From NCBI RefSeq assembly GCF_014650815.1, contig NZ_BMVR01000003.1:620001-684000 (forward strand): a stretch of 64,000 nt of DNA, read 5' to 3'. The notes under the pieces were generated by a model. That model worked only from the letters and a program-made list of their open reading frames with translations, had not been told where the DNA came from and did not search any database. Position 1 is the first letter of the stretch; each line of letters begins with the position of its first letter. A program made the position numbers and the translations under genes. Shown one piece after another: positions 7,529 to 15,895 of this stretch. This DNA is from Streptomyces flavofungini. Lineage in GTDB: Bacteria > Actinomycetota > Actinomycetes > Streptomycetales > Streptomycetaceae.

Positions 7529-8730
7529 TCACCGCCGCCGGTTCCTACGGCGACATCGCGCCGTACACCGGCCTGGGAGCCCACCTGCGGGCGGCGGGGC
7601 ACGAGGTCGCGCTCGCCACGCACGAGAGCTTCGCGCCGCTGGTGCGCGGCGCGGGGCTGGGGTTCCGTCCGCTGCCCGCCGACGCGCGCGCCTCCGGCCG
7701 GGCGGCGGGGCGCCGCGAGCTGATGCGGGCGGCGAGTGTCTTCGTGCGTGACCTCGGCGTCGGGCTCGCGGACGCCGTCGACGACGGTGACGAACTCCTG
7801 GTCCTGTCCACGACGACGGCCCCGCCGGGCTGGCAGCTCGCGGAGGCCCTCGACGTGCCGACGATCGGCGCCTACCTCCAGCCGACGCATCCGACGCGGG
7901 AGTTCGCCCCGGTCGTGAGCGGCGCGCGGTCCCTGGGCCGCTGGGGCAACCACGCCATGGGGCGCTTCTCCCTGCGCATGGTCGACCGCGTCTACGCCGA
8001 CGCGGTGCGGGACCTGCGCTCCCGGCTCGGCCTTCCCGCCGCACCCCCGGCCGCCGTCCGGGCGGGGCGGGAACGGGCGGGGTGGCCGGTCCTGCACGGC
8101 TTCAGCCCGGCGGTCGTGCCGCGCCCGGCCGACTGGCGCGCCGGACTCGACATCGTCGGCAACTGGTGGCCTCACCACGATCCGGACGAGCGACTTCCGG
8201 CCCGGGTCGAGGACTTCCTGACGGCCGGTCCGCCGCCGGTGCTCGTCGGTTTCGGCAGCATGGCGGCGGGCGAGGGGGAGCGGCTGAGCGAACTCGCCGT
8301 GGCGGCGCTCAGGCGGGCCGGACTCCGGGGCGTCCTGCAGTCCGGCCGGGCGGGCCTGGCGGGGGCCGGCGACGACGTCCTCACGGTCGGCGAGCTCCCG
8401 CACGCCCTGCTCTTCCCCCGCATGGCCGCCGTCGTGCACCACGCGGGCGCGGGCACCACGGCGGCGAGCCTGCGCGCCGGAGTCCCGACCGTGCCCGTAC
8501 CCGTCACCGCCGATCAGCCCTTCTGGGCGGCCCGCCTGACCGCACTCGGCGCCGCCCCCGGGCCCATCCCCTTCCGCGCCCTCACGGCGGAGCGCCTGGC
8601 CGCCGCGCTCACCCGCGTGGTCCGCGAACCGCCCTTCGCCTCCGCCGCCACGGCTGTCTCCCGTGCGATGGCGGCGGAGGACGGGGCGGGCCAGGTCCGC
8701 AAGGCGGTGGAGCGGCTCGGGCGCGGGTGA
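7516..8730 (+). CDS. GT1-family glycosyltransferase (UDP-sugar dependent, macrolide/sterol type)
   Basis: 404 residues. The N-terminal acceptor domain starts RILITAAGSYGDIAPYTGLG, the GT-B signature seen in sterol and macrolide glycosyltransferases. The C-terminal donor domain has VLVGFGSMAAGEGERL, a GELPHALLFPRMAAVVHHAGAG motif and PVTADQPFWAARL, matching the UGT donor-binding box. It transfers a sugar from a nucleotide donor to a small hydrophobic acceptor. Its start lies inside the TipA-like gene, so expression should follow that drug-sensing regulator. A detoxifying glycosylation of an antibiotic is a reasonable inference, not shown. Confidence 0.88.
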   Translation: MRILITAAGSYGDIAPYTGLGAHLRAAGHEVALATHESFAPLVRGAGLGFRPLPADARASGRAAGRRELMRAASVFVRDLGVGLADAVDDGDELLVLSTTTAPPGWQLAEALDVPTIGAYLQPTHPTREFAPVVSGARSLGRWGNHAMGRFSLRMVDRVYADAVRDLRSRLGLPAAPPAAVRAGRERAGWPVLHGFSPAVVPRPADWRAGLDIVGNWWPHHDPDERLPARVEDFLTAGPPPVLVGFGSMAAGEGERLSELAVAALRRAGLRGVLQSGRAGLAGAGDDVLTVGELPHALLFPRMAAVVHHAGAGTTAASLRAGVPTVPVPVTADQPFWAARLTALGAAPGPIPFRALTAERLAAALTRVVREPPFASAATAVSRAMAAEDGAGQVRKAVERLGRG

Positions 8731-8867
8731 GACGCCGGTACCCGTCGAGGTGCCTCACCCGGCTCCGGGGCCGAGGTGCGCGTCAGGCCCGCGGCCTGGC
8801 CGACGGCACGCGTCAACGCCGCCCCTGGCCAACGGCCCGAGGTCAGGGCACCCGCCAGCGGGACACC

Positions 8868-9914
8868 TCACGGTCGCCCCGCCGCAGCCACCTCCTCGCC
8901 CTCCGGCAGCGGTCCCGGCGCCGTCCCCTTCCCGAACGGGCTCCCGCCCAGCTCCTGGCGGTGATGCGGTGTCAGCCATCCGCCGAGGTCGGGGCCGAGC
9001 GGCACGATGCCGGTCGGGTTGATGCCCGTGTGGACCTCGTAGTAGTGCCGCTTGATGTGGTCGAAGTCGACCGTGTCGCCGAAGCCCGGCGTCTGGTAGA
9101 GGTCGCGGGCGTACGCCCAGAGGACCGGGTCCTCGGACAGCTTCCGGCGGTTGCACTTGAAGTGGCCGTGGTAGACGGCGTCGAAGCGCACCAGCGTCGT
9201 GAACAGACGGATGTCCGCCTCCGTGATGCTGTCGCCGACCAGATAGCGGCGGTCGGCGAGGCGCCCCGACGTCTCCTCCAGGCGCCGGAACACATCCCGG
9301 TACGCCTCCTCGTACGCGCGCTGGGAGGAGGCGAAACCCGCTCGGTACACGCCGTTGTTGACGTCGCGGTAGATGCCCTCCATCACGGCGTCGATCTCGT
9401 CGCGCCACGCCTCCGGGTACAGATCGGGTGCCCCGGGGCGGTGCAGCGCCGTCCACTCGGTGGCGAGGTCCAGCGTCAGTTGCTGGTAGTCGTTCGTGAC
9501 CAGTTGACCGCTCGGCACGTCCACGATCGCCGGGACGCTCACGCCGCCCGGATAGCCCGTCTCGCGCGCGTCGTACGCCTCACTGAGATACCGGATCCCG
9601 AGCACCGGGTCGCGGTCGTCCGGGTCCAGTGTGAAGCGCCAACTGCGGTCGTCCTGGATCGGGTCGGTGACCGCGAGCGAGAGCGCGTCCTCCAGGCCGA
9701 GGAGCCTGCGGGAGATCAGGGCGCGGCTCGCCCAGGGACAGGCGCGGCTCACCACCAGGCGATAGCGCCCGGCCGCCACCGGCCAGCCGTCGCGGCCGTC
9801 GGCCGTGATGCGGTCGGCGAAGTGGCTGCGGGAACGCTTGAACGGCCTCTTGCCGAGCGTGTCGTTGCCGCCGGCCGCCGTGTCGCTTGCGGGCTTCCGC
9901 CCCGTGCCGCTCAC
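8868..9914 (-). CDS. Glutathionyl-hydroquinone-reductase-type GST
   Basis: 348 residues of the Xi-class GST family (YqjG/PcpF type). The thioredoxin-like part carries the catalytic cysteine in SRACPWASRAL (Cys59, CPWA box). VPAIVD and a TNDYQQL segment follow, and the helical domain contains YRAGFASSQ, YLVGDSITEADIRLFTTLVRFDAVY and NPTGIVPLGPD, all characteristic. The family reduces glutathionyl-hydroquinones; in actinobacteria mycothiol adducts are the likely substrate. The ATG overlaps the stop of the 84-residue gene upstream by 4 bases, so the two form an operon. Confidence 0.9.
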   Translation of the reverse strand: MSGTGRKPASDTAAGGNDTLGKRPFKRSRSHFADRITADGRDGWPVAAGRYRLVVSRACPWASRALISRRLLGLEDALSLAVTDPIQDDRSWRFTLDPDDRDPVLGIRYLSEAYDARETGYPGGVSVPAIVDVPSGQLVTNDYQQLTLDLATEWTALHRPGAPDLYPEAWRDEIDAVMEGIYRDVNNGVYRAGFASSQRAYEEAYRDVFRRLEETSGRLADRRYLVGDSITEADIRLFTTLVRFDAVYHGHFKCNRRKLSEDPVLWAYARDLYQTPGFGDTVDFDHIKRHYYEVHTGINPTGIVPLGPDLGGWLTPHHRQELGGSPFGKGTAPGPLPEGEEVAAAGRP

Positions 9915-10165
9915 CGCAGACTTCCTTCAGGGCGGGGCGTGGGGACGGGCGCGGGTGGCGACAGGTCGTAGATCCTGTTGAGGAGCGCGGCTTCGTTGCC
10001 CGCGAGGCCCGCGCGCCGCAGTGCTTCGTCGGCGTCCGCGATCGGCACGGCGAGCAGCGTCGCGGTCTGCGCCGTCACGGGTCCGGACAGGGCGGCGCGT
10101 GCGGTGTGCAGCAGGCGCAGGCACGCCTGCGCCGCGGCCAGTTCGGGATGTGTCGTGCCGGTCAT
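9911..10165 (-). CDS. Small protein of unknown function, coupled to GST gene
   Basis: 84 residues beginning MTGTTHPELAAAQACLRLLH, mostly helical, with a Pro-rich C-terminus. GGAGCC lies a few bases before the ATG. The stop overlaps the GST start (ATGA), which supports a real gene. No family recognised. Confidence 0.6.
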   Translation of the reverse strand: MTGTTHPELAAAQACLRLLHTARAALSGPVTAQTATLLAVPIADADEALRRAGLAGNEAALLNRIYDLSPPAPVPTPRPEGSLR

Positions 10166-10321
10166 GTCGGTTGGCTCCTTTGCGCGCGGTCACCAGGGTC
10201 GAAGGTGCAACCCCCACTCTTGCGCACGGGTCTGACAATTGCCCTTCAACCACCACGCGCGCGTGCCCCACGACCGCCACAGGAGCCACCCCGAACGAGG
10301 CCGCGCCTTGAGAGTCCGCCC

Positions 10322-11797
10322 TCACCCGGCCCGGCGTACCAGCCGCAGCCTCAACCCCTCCGGCATCAGCGTCAGCCGCTCCGCGACCCGCAGCCGGAAG
10401 TCCGCCTCCGGCACCAGGTCGTAGCGTCGCAGCAGCAGCCCCAGCACCAGTGTCGCCTCGTGCAGGGCGAACTGACGGCCGATGCAGGCCCGCGCGCCGG
10501 TGCCGAACGGCTTGAAGACGTGCGGTGGCCGGGCGCGCACCGCGGCGGGCGTGAACCGGTCGGGGTCGAACGCCTCCGGCCGGTCGCCCCACGCCTCCTC
10601 GTCCCGGTGCAGCAGCATCGTCAGGACCAGCGCCCACGCGCCCCGCCGCATCGGATGCGTGCCGTCGAGCACCGTGTCGTGCAGCGCCTCCCGCGCGAAC
10701 GCCGGGGCCGTCGGCCACAGCCGCAGCGACTCGTCGAGCACCCGGCGCACGTAACGGAGCTTGGCCACCTGCTCGTACGCGGGCGCCTCCGTCCGCCCCC
10801 ACACCTGCTCGGCCTCCGCCCGCGCGCGGGCGCACACCTCGGGACGGGCCGCCAGATAGTGCAGCGCGAACGACAGGGCGCCCGACGTCGTCTCGTGCCC
10901 GGCGACGAGGAAGGTGATGACCTGGCGCCGGATGTTCTCCGCCGACAGGCGTTCGCCGGTGTCGGGGTGGGCGACGTCCAGCATCCGGTCGAGCAGGTCG
11001 CCGGGGGCGCCCGAGGCGTCCGCGGCGCGCCGGGTCGCGACGACCTCGTCGACGGTCCGGTTGAGGTACGCCATGTCGGCGGCGTTGCGCCGCTCGGACC
11101 GGCGAAGCAGCAGCGGTGCGAGCGCGGGCGGCAGGACGTTGCGGCGCTGGGCGTGGGTGAGGGTGCCGACCATCGCCGTCACGAAGGGGTGCGGCCGGGA
11201 CCGCTCGAAGGAGCCGAAGTCGTGCCCGAACCCCGTGCGGGCGATGGTCTCCAGGGTCAGCTTCGTCATGTCGCCCGGCACGTCCACGGCCCGCCCCGCG
11301 GCGGCCGCGCCGTCCCAGCGGTCCGTGAGCTGCCCGGCCACGGCCAGCATCAGCGGGTGGTAGCCCGCCATCGCCTCACGGCTGAACCCGGGCGCGAGGA
11401 TGTCGTGTGCGAGCTGCCAGTTCGGCTCGTGGTTGTACGCCGTGAACAGTCCGTCGCCCGCGACCGGCCGCAGATTGGCCACCCCCAGTCCCACGTGCTT
11501 GGCGAACCGCGCCTCGTCGGCCAGCTCCGCCGCGAGCCGCGCGCCCCACACGAACACGATCTCCTTGCCGAAGGCCTTGCGCCGGAAGACGGGGCCAAGG
11601 GCGCGGCCGATGGCCATCGAGTCCTGCACGGGCGTGCGCACGTTCGCCCCGATCACGTCGCCGACCAGCGGCAATCGGCGCGGCGGGTGTGGTATGCGGT
11701 GCAACTCGGGCCAGCCGGCCTCCGCGCCGCGAAAGCCCTTCGGCAGGTTCCCGGGCAGCGGCTCGGTGCTTCCCGTCGGCTGGGTCGTCTGCGCCAT
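10322..11797 (-). CDS. Cytochrome P450, CYP102-like heme domain without reductase
   Basis: 491 residues from ATG 11797 (GGGAG 9 bases upstream; an ATG three codons earlier abuts the ribosome site). It shows the I-helix FLVAGHETTSG, the K-helix ExxR in DESLRLWPTAP, and the heme loop FKPFGTGARACIGRQFALHEA with Cys438. The ACIGRQFALHEATLVLG run resembles the P450 BM3 heme domain, a fatty-acid hydroxylase. Here no reductase domain is fused, as known for the stand-alone CYP102B type of Streptomyces. It needs separate ferredoxin and reductase; none is adjacent. It is divergent from a TetR gene, as BM3 is controlled by the TetR-like Bm3R1. Confidence 0.9.
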   Translation of the reverse strand: MAQTTQPTGSTEPLPGNLPKGFRGAEAGWPELHRIPHPPRRLPLVGDVIGANVRTPVQDSMAIGRALGPVFRRKAFGKEIVFVWGARLAAELADEARFAKHVGLGVANLRPVAGDGLFTAYNHEPNWQLAHDILAPGFSREAMAGYHPLMLAVAGQLTDRWDGAAAAGRAVDVPGDMTKLTLETIARTGFGHDFGSFERSRPHPFVTAMVGTLTHAQRRNVLPPALAPLLLRRSERRNAADMAYLNRTVDEVVATRRAADASGAPGDLLDRMLDVAHPDTGERLSAENIRRQVITFLVAGHETTSGALSFALHYLAARPEVCARARAEAEQVWGRTEAPAYEQVAKLRYVRRVLDESLRLWPTAPAFAREALHDTVLDGTHPMRRGAWALVLTMLLHRDEEAWGDRPEAFDPDRFTPAAVRARPPHVFKPFGTGARACIGRQFALHEATLVLGLLLRRYDLVPEADFRLRVAERLTLMPEGLRLRLVRRAG

Positions 11798-11873
11798 GGC
11801 CGCCATCTCCCTTGTGCACGCGGCTCGTTCAAGCCTGTTGTACGTGGATTCAATAGCGGTTCGCAGTCTGGTC

Positions 11874-11887
11874 CGGTTGTTGAACCG
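11874..11887. promoter_or_regulatory. Inverted repeat between P450 and TetR genes
   Basis: CGGTT and AACCG are perfect 5-base arms separated by GTTG, about 20 bases before the TetR start, in the 110-base divergent region. It is a candidate TetR operator; evidence is position and symmetry only. Confidence 0.4.
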
Positions 11888-11907
11888 ACGTCAAGTAAGG
11901 TGATCGG

Positions 11908-12516
11908 ATGGCCGCGAATCCGCAGGAGCGCACGCGCCGCAGACTGAGCACCGGGGAGCGCAGGGAGCAACTCCTGACCGTGGGCGCGCGGCTGTTCGCG
12001 CAGAACCCCTACGACGACGTCTGGATCGAGCAGGTCGCCGAGATCGCGGGCGTCTCGCGCGGGCTCCTGTACCACTACTTCCCGACCAAACGGGACTTCT
12101 TCGCCGCCGTCGTGCAGCGCGAGAGCGAGCGCATGCTGCGCCTGACGACCGCCGAACCCGGTCGGCCCGTGCGCGAGCAGCTCGGCGCCGGACTCGACGC
12201 CTTCCTGGGGTACGTCGAGGGCCACGCCCAGGGCTTCCGCGCCTTCCACCGGGCGGAGGCGGCGGGCGACCCCACGGTCCGCGAGGTCTACCGGCAGGGC
12301 CTCGCCGCCCAGGAACGCCAGATCCTCGCCGCCCTCGCGGCCGACCCCGAGACGGCGCCCCTGGCCGCCGAACTGCCCGCGGTGCGCCTCGCGGTGCGCG
12401 GCTGGCTGGCCTTCATGGTCGCCGTCTGCCTGGAGTGGCTGGAGGAGCCGGAGCTGACGCGCGCACAGGTGCGGGACCTGTGCGCGCGGGCGCTGCTCGG
12501 GGCGATCCTGCCGTAG
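11908..12516 (+). CDS. TetR-family transcriptional regulator
   Basis: 202 residues. The N-terminal helix-turn-helix includes REQLLTVGARLFAQ, then WIEQVAEIAGVSRGLLYHYFPTKRDFFAAVV, the TetR signature. The C-terminal part is an all-helical ligand domain. Divergent from the CYP102-like P450 gene, it probably represses that gene and itself until a fatty acid or similar ligand binds, by analogy with Bm3R1. Confidence 0.9.
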   Translation: MAANPQERTRRRLSTGERREQLLTVGARLFAQNPYDDVWIEQVAEIAGVSRGLLYHYFPTKRDFFAAVVQRESERMLRLTTAEPGRPVREQLGAGLDAFLGYVEGHAQGFRAFHRAEAAGDPTVREVYRQGLAAQERQILAALAADPETAPLAAELPAVRLAVRGWLAFMVAVCLEWLEEPELTRAQVRDLCARALLGAILP

Positions 12517-12565
12517 CGGGTTCCCTGGTCGCGGGCGTGGCCCGGCACACGGGAGCCGGGCGTCG

Positions 12566-13078
12566 TCAGGCCGACAGGAACCCCGTCGCGAAGTGCGCCG
12601 TCAGCGCCCGCCGGGCGTCCGTGGTGTCCTCGGTGGGATCGGTGAGCCGCTCGGCCGCCCAGAGGAAGAAGTCGTCCGCGACGGTGTCGATCCAGTCGTA
12701 CGCCGGGTCGAACGGCCCCGGATCCGGCGCCGGGTAGCGCAGCTCCAGCTCCGGGCCGCGCTCCCCGAACACGGTGAAGAGCCGGTGCCCGTCCGGCTCG
12801 GACGCCTGCCGCACGGCCACCGTCGAGCAGTCCCACCGCTCCGGCCCGTACTGCAGCCAGAGGGTCCGCGCACCGGACCCCTCGGCGTACAGGGCGGCCG
12901 GGACCGGCGGCCCGCCCCGCGCGGGTTCGTCCAGGACCCGGACGAACCCGTGACAGCGGCCCGACGCGGGCGTGAGCAGCCCCGTCGCGATCTCCAGCGA
13001 CCAGATCCGCCCGTGGCGGTCGTAGTCCTGGAGCACGACCGCGGGCGGCGGTGCGGAGGGCATCCCTAAGGCGGGCAT
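12566..13078 (-). CDS. Hypothetical protein, 170 residues
   Basis: Starts MPALGMPSAPPPAVVLQDYD. It contains aromatic-rich beta-type segments (GRIWSLEIATG, TLWLQYGPERWDC) and a C-terminal helix (DDFFLWAAERLTDP). No family was recognised. The ATG shares its first base with the stop of the 53-residue gene upstream (TGATG), so the pair is translationally coupled. Confidence 0.65.
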   Translation of the reverse strand: MPALGMPSAPPPAVVLQDYDRHGRIWSLEIATGLLTPASGRCHGFVRVLDEPARGGPPVPAALYAEGSGARTLWLQYGPERWDCSTVAVRQASEPDGHRLFTVFGERGPELELRYPAPDPGPFDPAYDWIDTVADDFFLWAAERLTDPTEDTTDARRALTAHFATGFLSA

Positions 13079-13239
13079 CAGTGGCGGCGCTCCAGTCCGG
13101 GTTCCTGGTCGACGGCGGCGCTGCTGTGCGTCGCCGCGCTGATCACGGCCGCCCGACTGCCGTCCTTGGCGAACTGCCGGTCGGCCGTCGGGCCGAGCGG
13201 GTTGCCGTACTTCTTCAAGGATGACGGGGGCAGGGGCAC
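13078..13239 (-). CDS. Small conserved-looking protein, 53 residues
   Basis: GTG 13239 with GGGAGA 8 bases upstream. Product begins MPLPPSSLKKYGNPLGPTAD and continues with a charged stretch and AAVISAATHSSAA. Third-position GC and the TGATG junction with the next gene argue for a real gene. No function can be named. Confidence 0.55.
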   Translation of the reverse strand: MPLPPSSLKKYGNPLGPTADRQFAKDGSRAAVISAATHSSAAVDQEPGLERRH

Positions 13240-13319
13240 GGAGGGGTTCTCCCGGAGGACGGCGTGGGTGCGCCCCCGCCGGAGGGGAGCGGGGCGGGGC
13301 GCGCAGGACGCAGCGGACG

Positions 13320-14552
13320 TTACGGCCGTATGCGCGCGTGGTCCGCGTGTGACGTCGGCGCGTCCGGGTGACGTACGGGTCCCACGGTGAGCAGCACGAA
13401 ACCCAGCGCGGCGAGGACTTCGAAGCCCGCCGCCACGAGGAGCGAACCCGAGAGCGACCAGGTGGCGATCGGGCCGCCGATGCCCGCGCCGATCGCGAAC
13501 CCGGTGATCTTCAGGCTGGCGCCGGTGGTGAAGATCTGGCCGCGCAGCTGGTCCGGCGCTTCCCGGTGGCGCACCGCGAACAGCGCGGTGAGTTGTGGTC
13601 CCGCGCCCGCTCCGGCCACCGCCATCGCCGCGAACAGCGCGACGGGCGACAGGGTCGCGGCGAGGAGCAGGGCCGCGGCGAGGGCGAGGGCGCTGCCCAG
13701 GATCGTGGCGTCGGGCCGCAGCAGGTCGGGGCACCGGGCAAGGAGCGCGTTCGCGAGGAGGGACGCCGCGGCGAGGGCGGCGAGGAGGAACGTGCCGGAG
13801 CCGCTTGTGCCCAGGGCTCGTTCGCCGAGCAGGGGAGTGCAGGTCACCAGCATGCCGACGCCGACGTACGAGATCACGGAGGTGAGGGTGGCGCGGGCGA
13901 GGGGGCGGGTGCGGCCGATGGCGGCGAAGCCGGAGGCCAGGTCGGCGACGACGGACGTGGACGGCTTGGACGGCTTGGCGCGCACTGCCTCGGCACGTCG
14001 CGGGAGCGTCCACGCGGCCGGGAGCGCGAGGGCGATCAGGGCCAGGGACACGACGACGCCCGCCGCCGGGCCCGCCGTCATGGCGACCGCACCGGCCAGG
14101 GCCGGGCCCGCGAGGCTCGCCGTGTTGAACGTCAGCGCGTCCAGGGCGTTGGCGCGCGGCAGGCTCTCCGGCGCGGCCACCCGCGGGAGTTGCGCCGTCC
14201 ACCCGCCCGCCAGCGCGGGCCCGAGCAGCCCGCCGCACACGGCCGTCGCGAGGACGACCGGCAGCGGCAGCCGCCCGAGGCTCAGCAGAATGACGAGGAG
14301 TGCCACGCAGTACACGGCCAGCGCACCCGCGAGCAGCCGCCCCGGCCGCGCCGCCCGGTCGAGCATCGCGCCGAACACCGGCCCGCCCACGGCCGCCGAC
14401 ACGGTGATCCCCGAGAGGAGCGCCGAGGCCGCCGACGCCGACCCCGTCACCGAGAGCCCCACCAGGAGCAGCGCCGGGCCCGACATCTCGTCCCCGGTGC
14501 GGGCGGCCGTGGCGCCGATGAGGTAGCGCGTCATGCTGTAACGCTTTGACAT
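13320..14552 (-). CDS. MFS efflux transporter
   Basis: 410 residues with about 12 membrane segments. The usual N-terminal MFS loop is seen as GGPVFGAMLDRAARPGRLL between helices 2 and 3. It belongs to the drug-exporter-like branch. The ATG 14552 has no Shine-Dalgarno sequence; a -10-like TAACGT lies 7 bases upstream on the minus strand, so it may be leaderless. It is divergent from a CGNR regulator, with four CGTTAC/GTAACG half-sites between them. That regulator probably controls the exporter. Substrate unknown. Confidence 0.85.
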   Translation of the reverse strand: MSKRYSMTRYLIGATAARTGDEMSGPALLLVGLSVTGSASAASALLSGITVSAAVGGPVFGAMLDRAARPGRLLAGALAVYCVALLVILLSLGRLPLPVVLATAVCGGLLGPALAGGWTAQLPRVAAPESLPRANALDALTFNTASLAGPALAGAVAMTAGPAAGVVVSLALIALALPAAWTLPRRAEAVRAKPSKPSTSVVADLASGFAAIGRTRPLARATLTSVISYVGVGMLVTCTPLLGERALGTSGSGTFLLAALAAASLLANALLARCPDLLRPDATILGSALALAAALLLAATLSPVALFAAMAVAGAGAGPQLTALFAVRHREAPDQLRGQIFTTGASLKITGFAIGAGIGGPIATWSLSGSLLVAAGFEVLAALGFVLLTVGPVRHPDAPTSHADHARIRP

Positions 14553-14598
14553 TCACAGCACGTTACAAGGTAACGGGGAGTGCGGCCAAGGGCGTTAC
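14538..14598. promoter_or_regulatory. Symmetric array of four GTAACG/CGTTAC half-sites
   Basis: Half-sites lie at 14538-14543 (GTAACG), 14561-14566 (CGTTAC), 14570-14575 (GTAACG) and 14593-14598 (CGTTAC). The centre pair forms the perfect 15-base palindrome CGTTACAAGGTAACG. The whole array is symmetric about 14568, with 23-base outer spacing. The half-sites overlap the inferred -10 hexamers of both divergent genes, a layout that would let one protein repress both. Confidence 0.65.
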
Positions 14599-14608
14599 GC
14601 TGGCGTTC

Positions 14609-15238
14609 GTGAAGAGGCCGAACGAAGCAGCAGCCGCCGCCCCGTTGAAGAAGCGTGAGTCGCGGGGCGAGCCGACGAGCGAGTGGTCCACCCGCCATTC
14701 CGTGCTGCGGTCCGCGCAGCGCGCCGCCGCCCTCGTCAACGTCCTCGGAGTCGGCGCCGACGCGGGCGAGCCCACGATCGACACCCTCGAAGCGGTCCTG
14801 CGCGAATACGGCGAGGCCGACCCGCTGGACGTCTCCGCGGCGGACATCGCGGACATGCGCACCGTGGCCACGCGGCTGCGGGAGGTTTTCGCCGCCCCCG
14901 GCGTCGACGCGGCGGCGACCCGCCTGAACCGCCTCCTCGCCGAGGGCTGCGGCCCGGTGCGGCTCACCGCGCACGGCGGCGGCTCGCCGTGGCACATCCA
15001 CCTCGACAACGACGACTCCGCGCCGTGGGCCGAGTGGTTCCTCGCGTCGTCCTGCATGGCCCTCGCCGTCCTCGTCTGGGACCGGCAGCGGCCACCGGGC
15101 GGACTGTGCGCGTCGGCGCGCTGCGAGAACGTGTACGTCACCGGCGGCAGCGGGGCGGAGCGCCGCTACTGCTCACCGCGCTGCGCGACCCGCGAACGGG
15201 TGGCGGAGCACCGCCGCGCCAAGGAGCACCGGGCCTAG
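14609..15238 (+). CDS. CGNR zinc-finger / ABATE-domain transcriptional regulator
   Basis: 209 residues from GTG 14609. A -10-like TACGCT (14596-14601) sits 7 bases before it and no Shine-Dalgarno sequence is visible, so a leaderless message is likely; longer in-frame starts run into the operator array. The C-terminal zinc finger reads GGLCASARCENVYV then RRYCSPRCATRERVAEHR, four cysteines followed by a basic tail. The middle has HIHLDNDDSAPWAEWFLASS, typical of ABATE domains. Divergent from the MFS gene and presumably its regulator. Confidence 0.85.
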   Translation: MKRPNEAAAAAPLKKRESRGEPTSEWSTRHSVLRSAQRAAALVNVLGVGADAGEPTIDTLEAVLREYGEADPLDVSAADIADMRTVATRLREVFAAPGVDAAATRLNRLLAEGCGPVRLTAHGGGSPWHIHLDNDDSAPWAEWFLASSCMALAVLVWDRQRPPGGLCASARCENVYVTGGSGAERRYCSPRCATRERVAEHRRAKEHRA

Positions 15239-15290
15239 GAGCACCGAGAACGCCCCCGTGACGCCAGGGGCACGGGAAACGCAGGGAAAA

Positions 15291-15303
15291 CCGGAGACTC
15301 CGG
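15291..15303. promoter_or_regulatory. 13-base palindrome upstream of HxlR gene
   Basis: CCGGAGACTCCGG is a perfect palindrome about 40 bases before the HxlR start. It could be the HxlR operator or the terminator of the CGNR gene. A -10-like TATGCT (15331-15336) lies 6 bases before the ATG. Confidence 0.4.
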
Positions 15304-15342
15304 AGGGCGTACGGGTGCGCGAACCCTTCCTATGCTGACCCC

Positions 15343-15840
15343 ATGAGGCGTACCTCCTTTGCGAACTGGCCCTGTTCCATCGCCCGCACCATGGACCTGC
15401 TCGGCGACTGGTGGACGCCACTCGTGCTGCGCGAGGCCTTCTACGGAGTCACGCGGTTCGACGCGTTCCAGCAGGAACTCGGCATCGCCCGCAACACCCT
15501 CGCCGACCGGCTGCGGCGCCTGGTCGACGAGGGGCTGCTGGAGAAGCGCCCGTACCAGAGCGATCCCGTGCGCCACGACTACGTACTCACCGAGAAGGGC
15601 CGCGACTTCTTCGGTGTGCTCGCCGCCATGAACAGCTGGGGCAACCGCTGGCTCAGCGGCGACGACGGCGCTCCGGTCGTCTTCCGGCACGAGCCGTGCG
15701 GCCACGACAGCGCCGCCGAGGTGGTGTGCGCGCACTGCAAGGAGCCCATGACGGCCGCGGACACCCGCCCCCGGATGGGACCGGGCTTCCCGGCCCGCCT
15801 GGCCGAACGGGCCGAGGTGCGCAGCCGGTTCGCCGAGTGA
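15343..15840 (+). CDS. HxlR-family transcriptional regulator
   Basis: 165 residues with a winged helix of the HxlR type: CSIARTMDLLGDWWTPLVLREAFYG, FDAFQQELGIARNTLADRLRRL, and wing residues DPVRHDYVLTEKGRDF. The C-terminal extension holds two CxxC-like pairs (HEPCGHDS and VCAHCKEPM) that may form a metal site. HxlR proteins often sense reactive carbonyls or quinones through cysteines. Probably leaderless. Target unknown. Confidence 0.88.
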   Translation: MRRTSFANWPCSIARTMDLLGDWWTPLVLREAFYGVTRFDAFQQELGIARNTLADRLRRLVDEGLLEKRPYQSDPVRHDYVLTEKGRDFFGVLAAMNSWGNRWLSGDDGAPVVFRHEPCGHDSAAEVVCAHCKEPMTAADTRPRMGPGFPARLAERAEVRSRFAE

Positions 15841-15895
15841 CGGAGGTGCTCCCCTCCGTCGAGTTCCCCTCGGATGTGTCCGATGGGGGAGGCCC

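Noticed and set aside
8082..9971. Long plus-strand open frame of about 630 codons over the glycosyltransferase and GST genes
   Set aside because: Arg/Pro-rich shadow frame opposite or out of frame with two genes carrying strong catalytic motifs.
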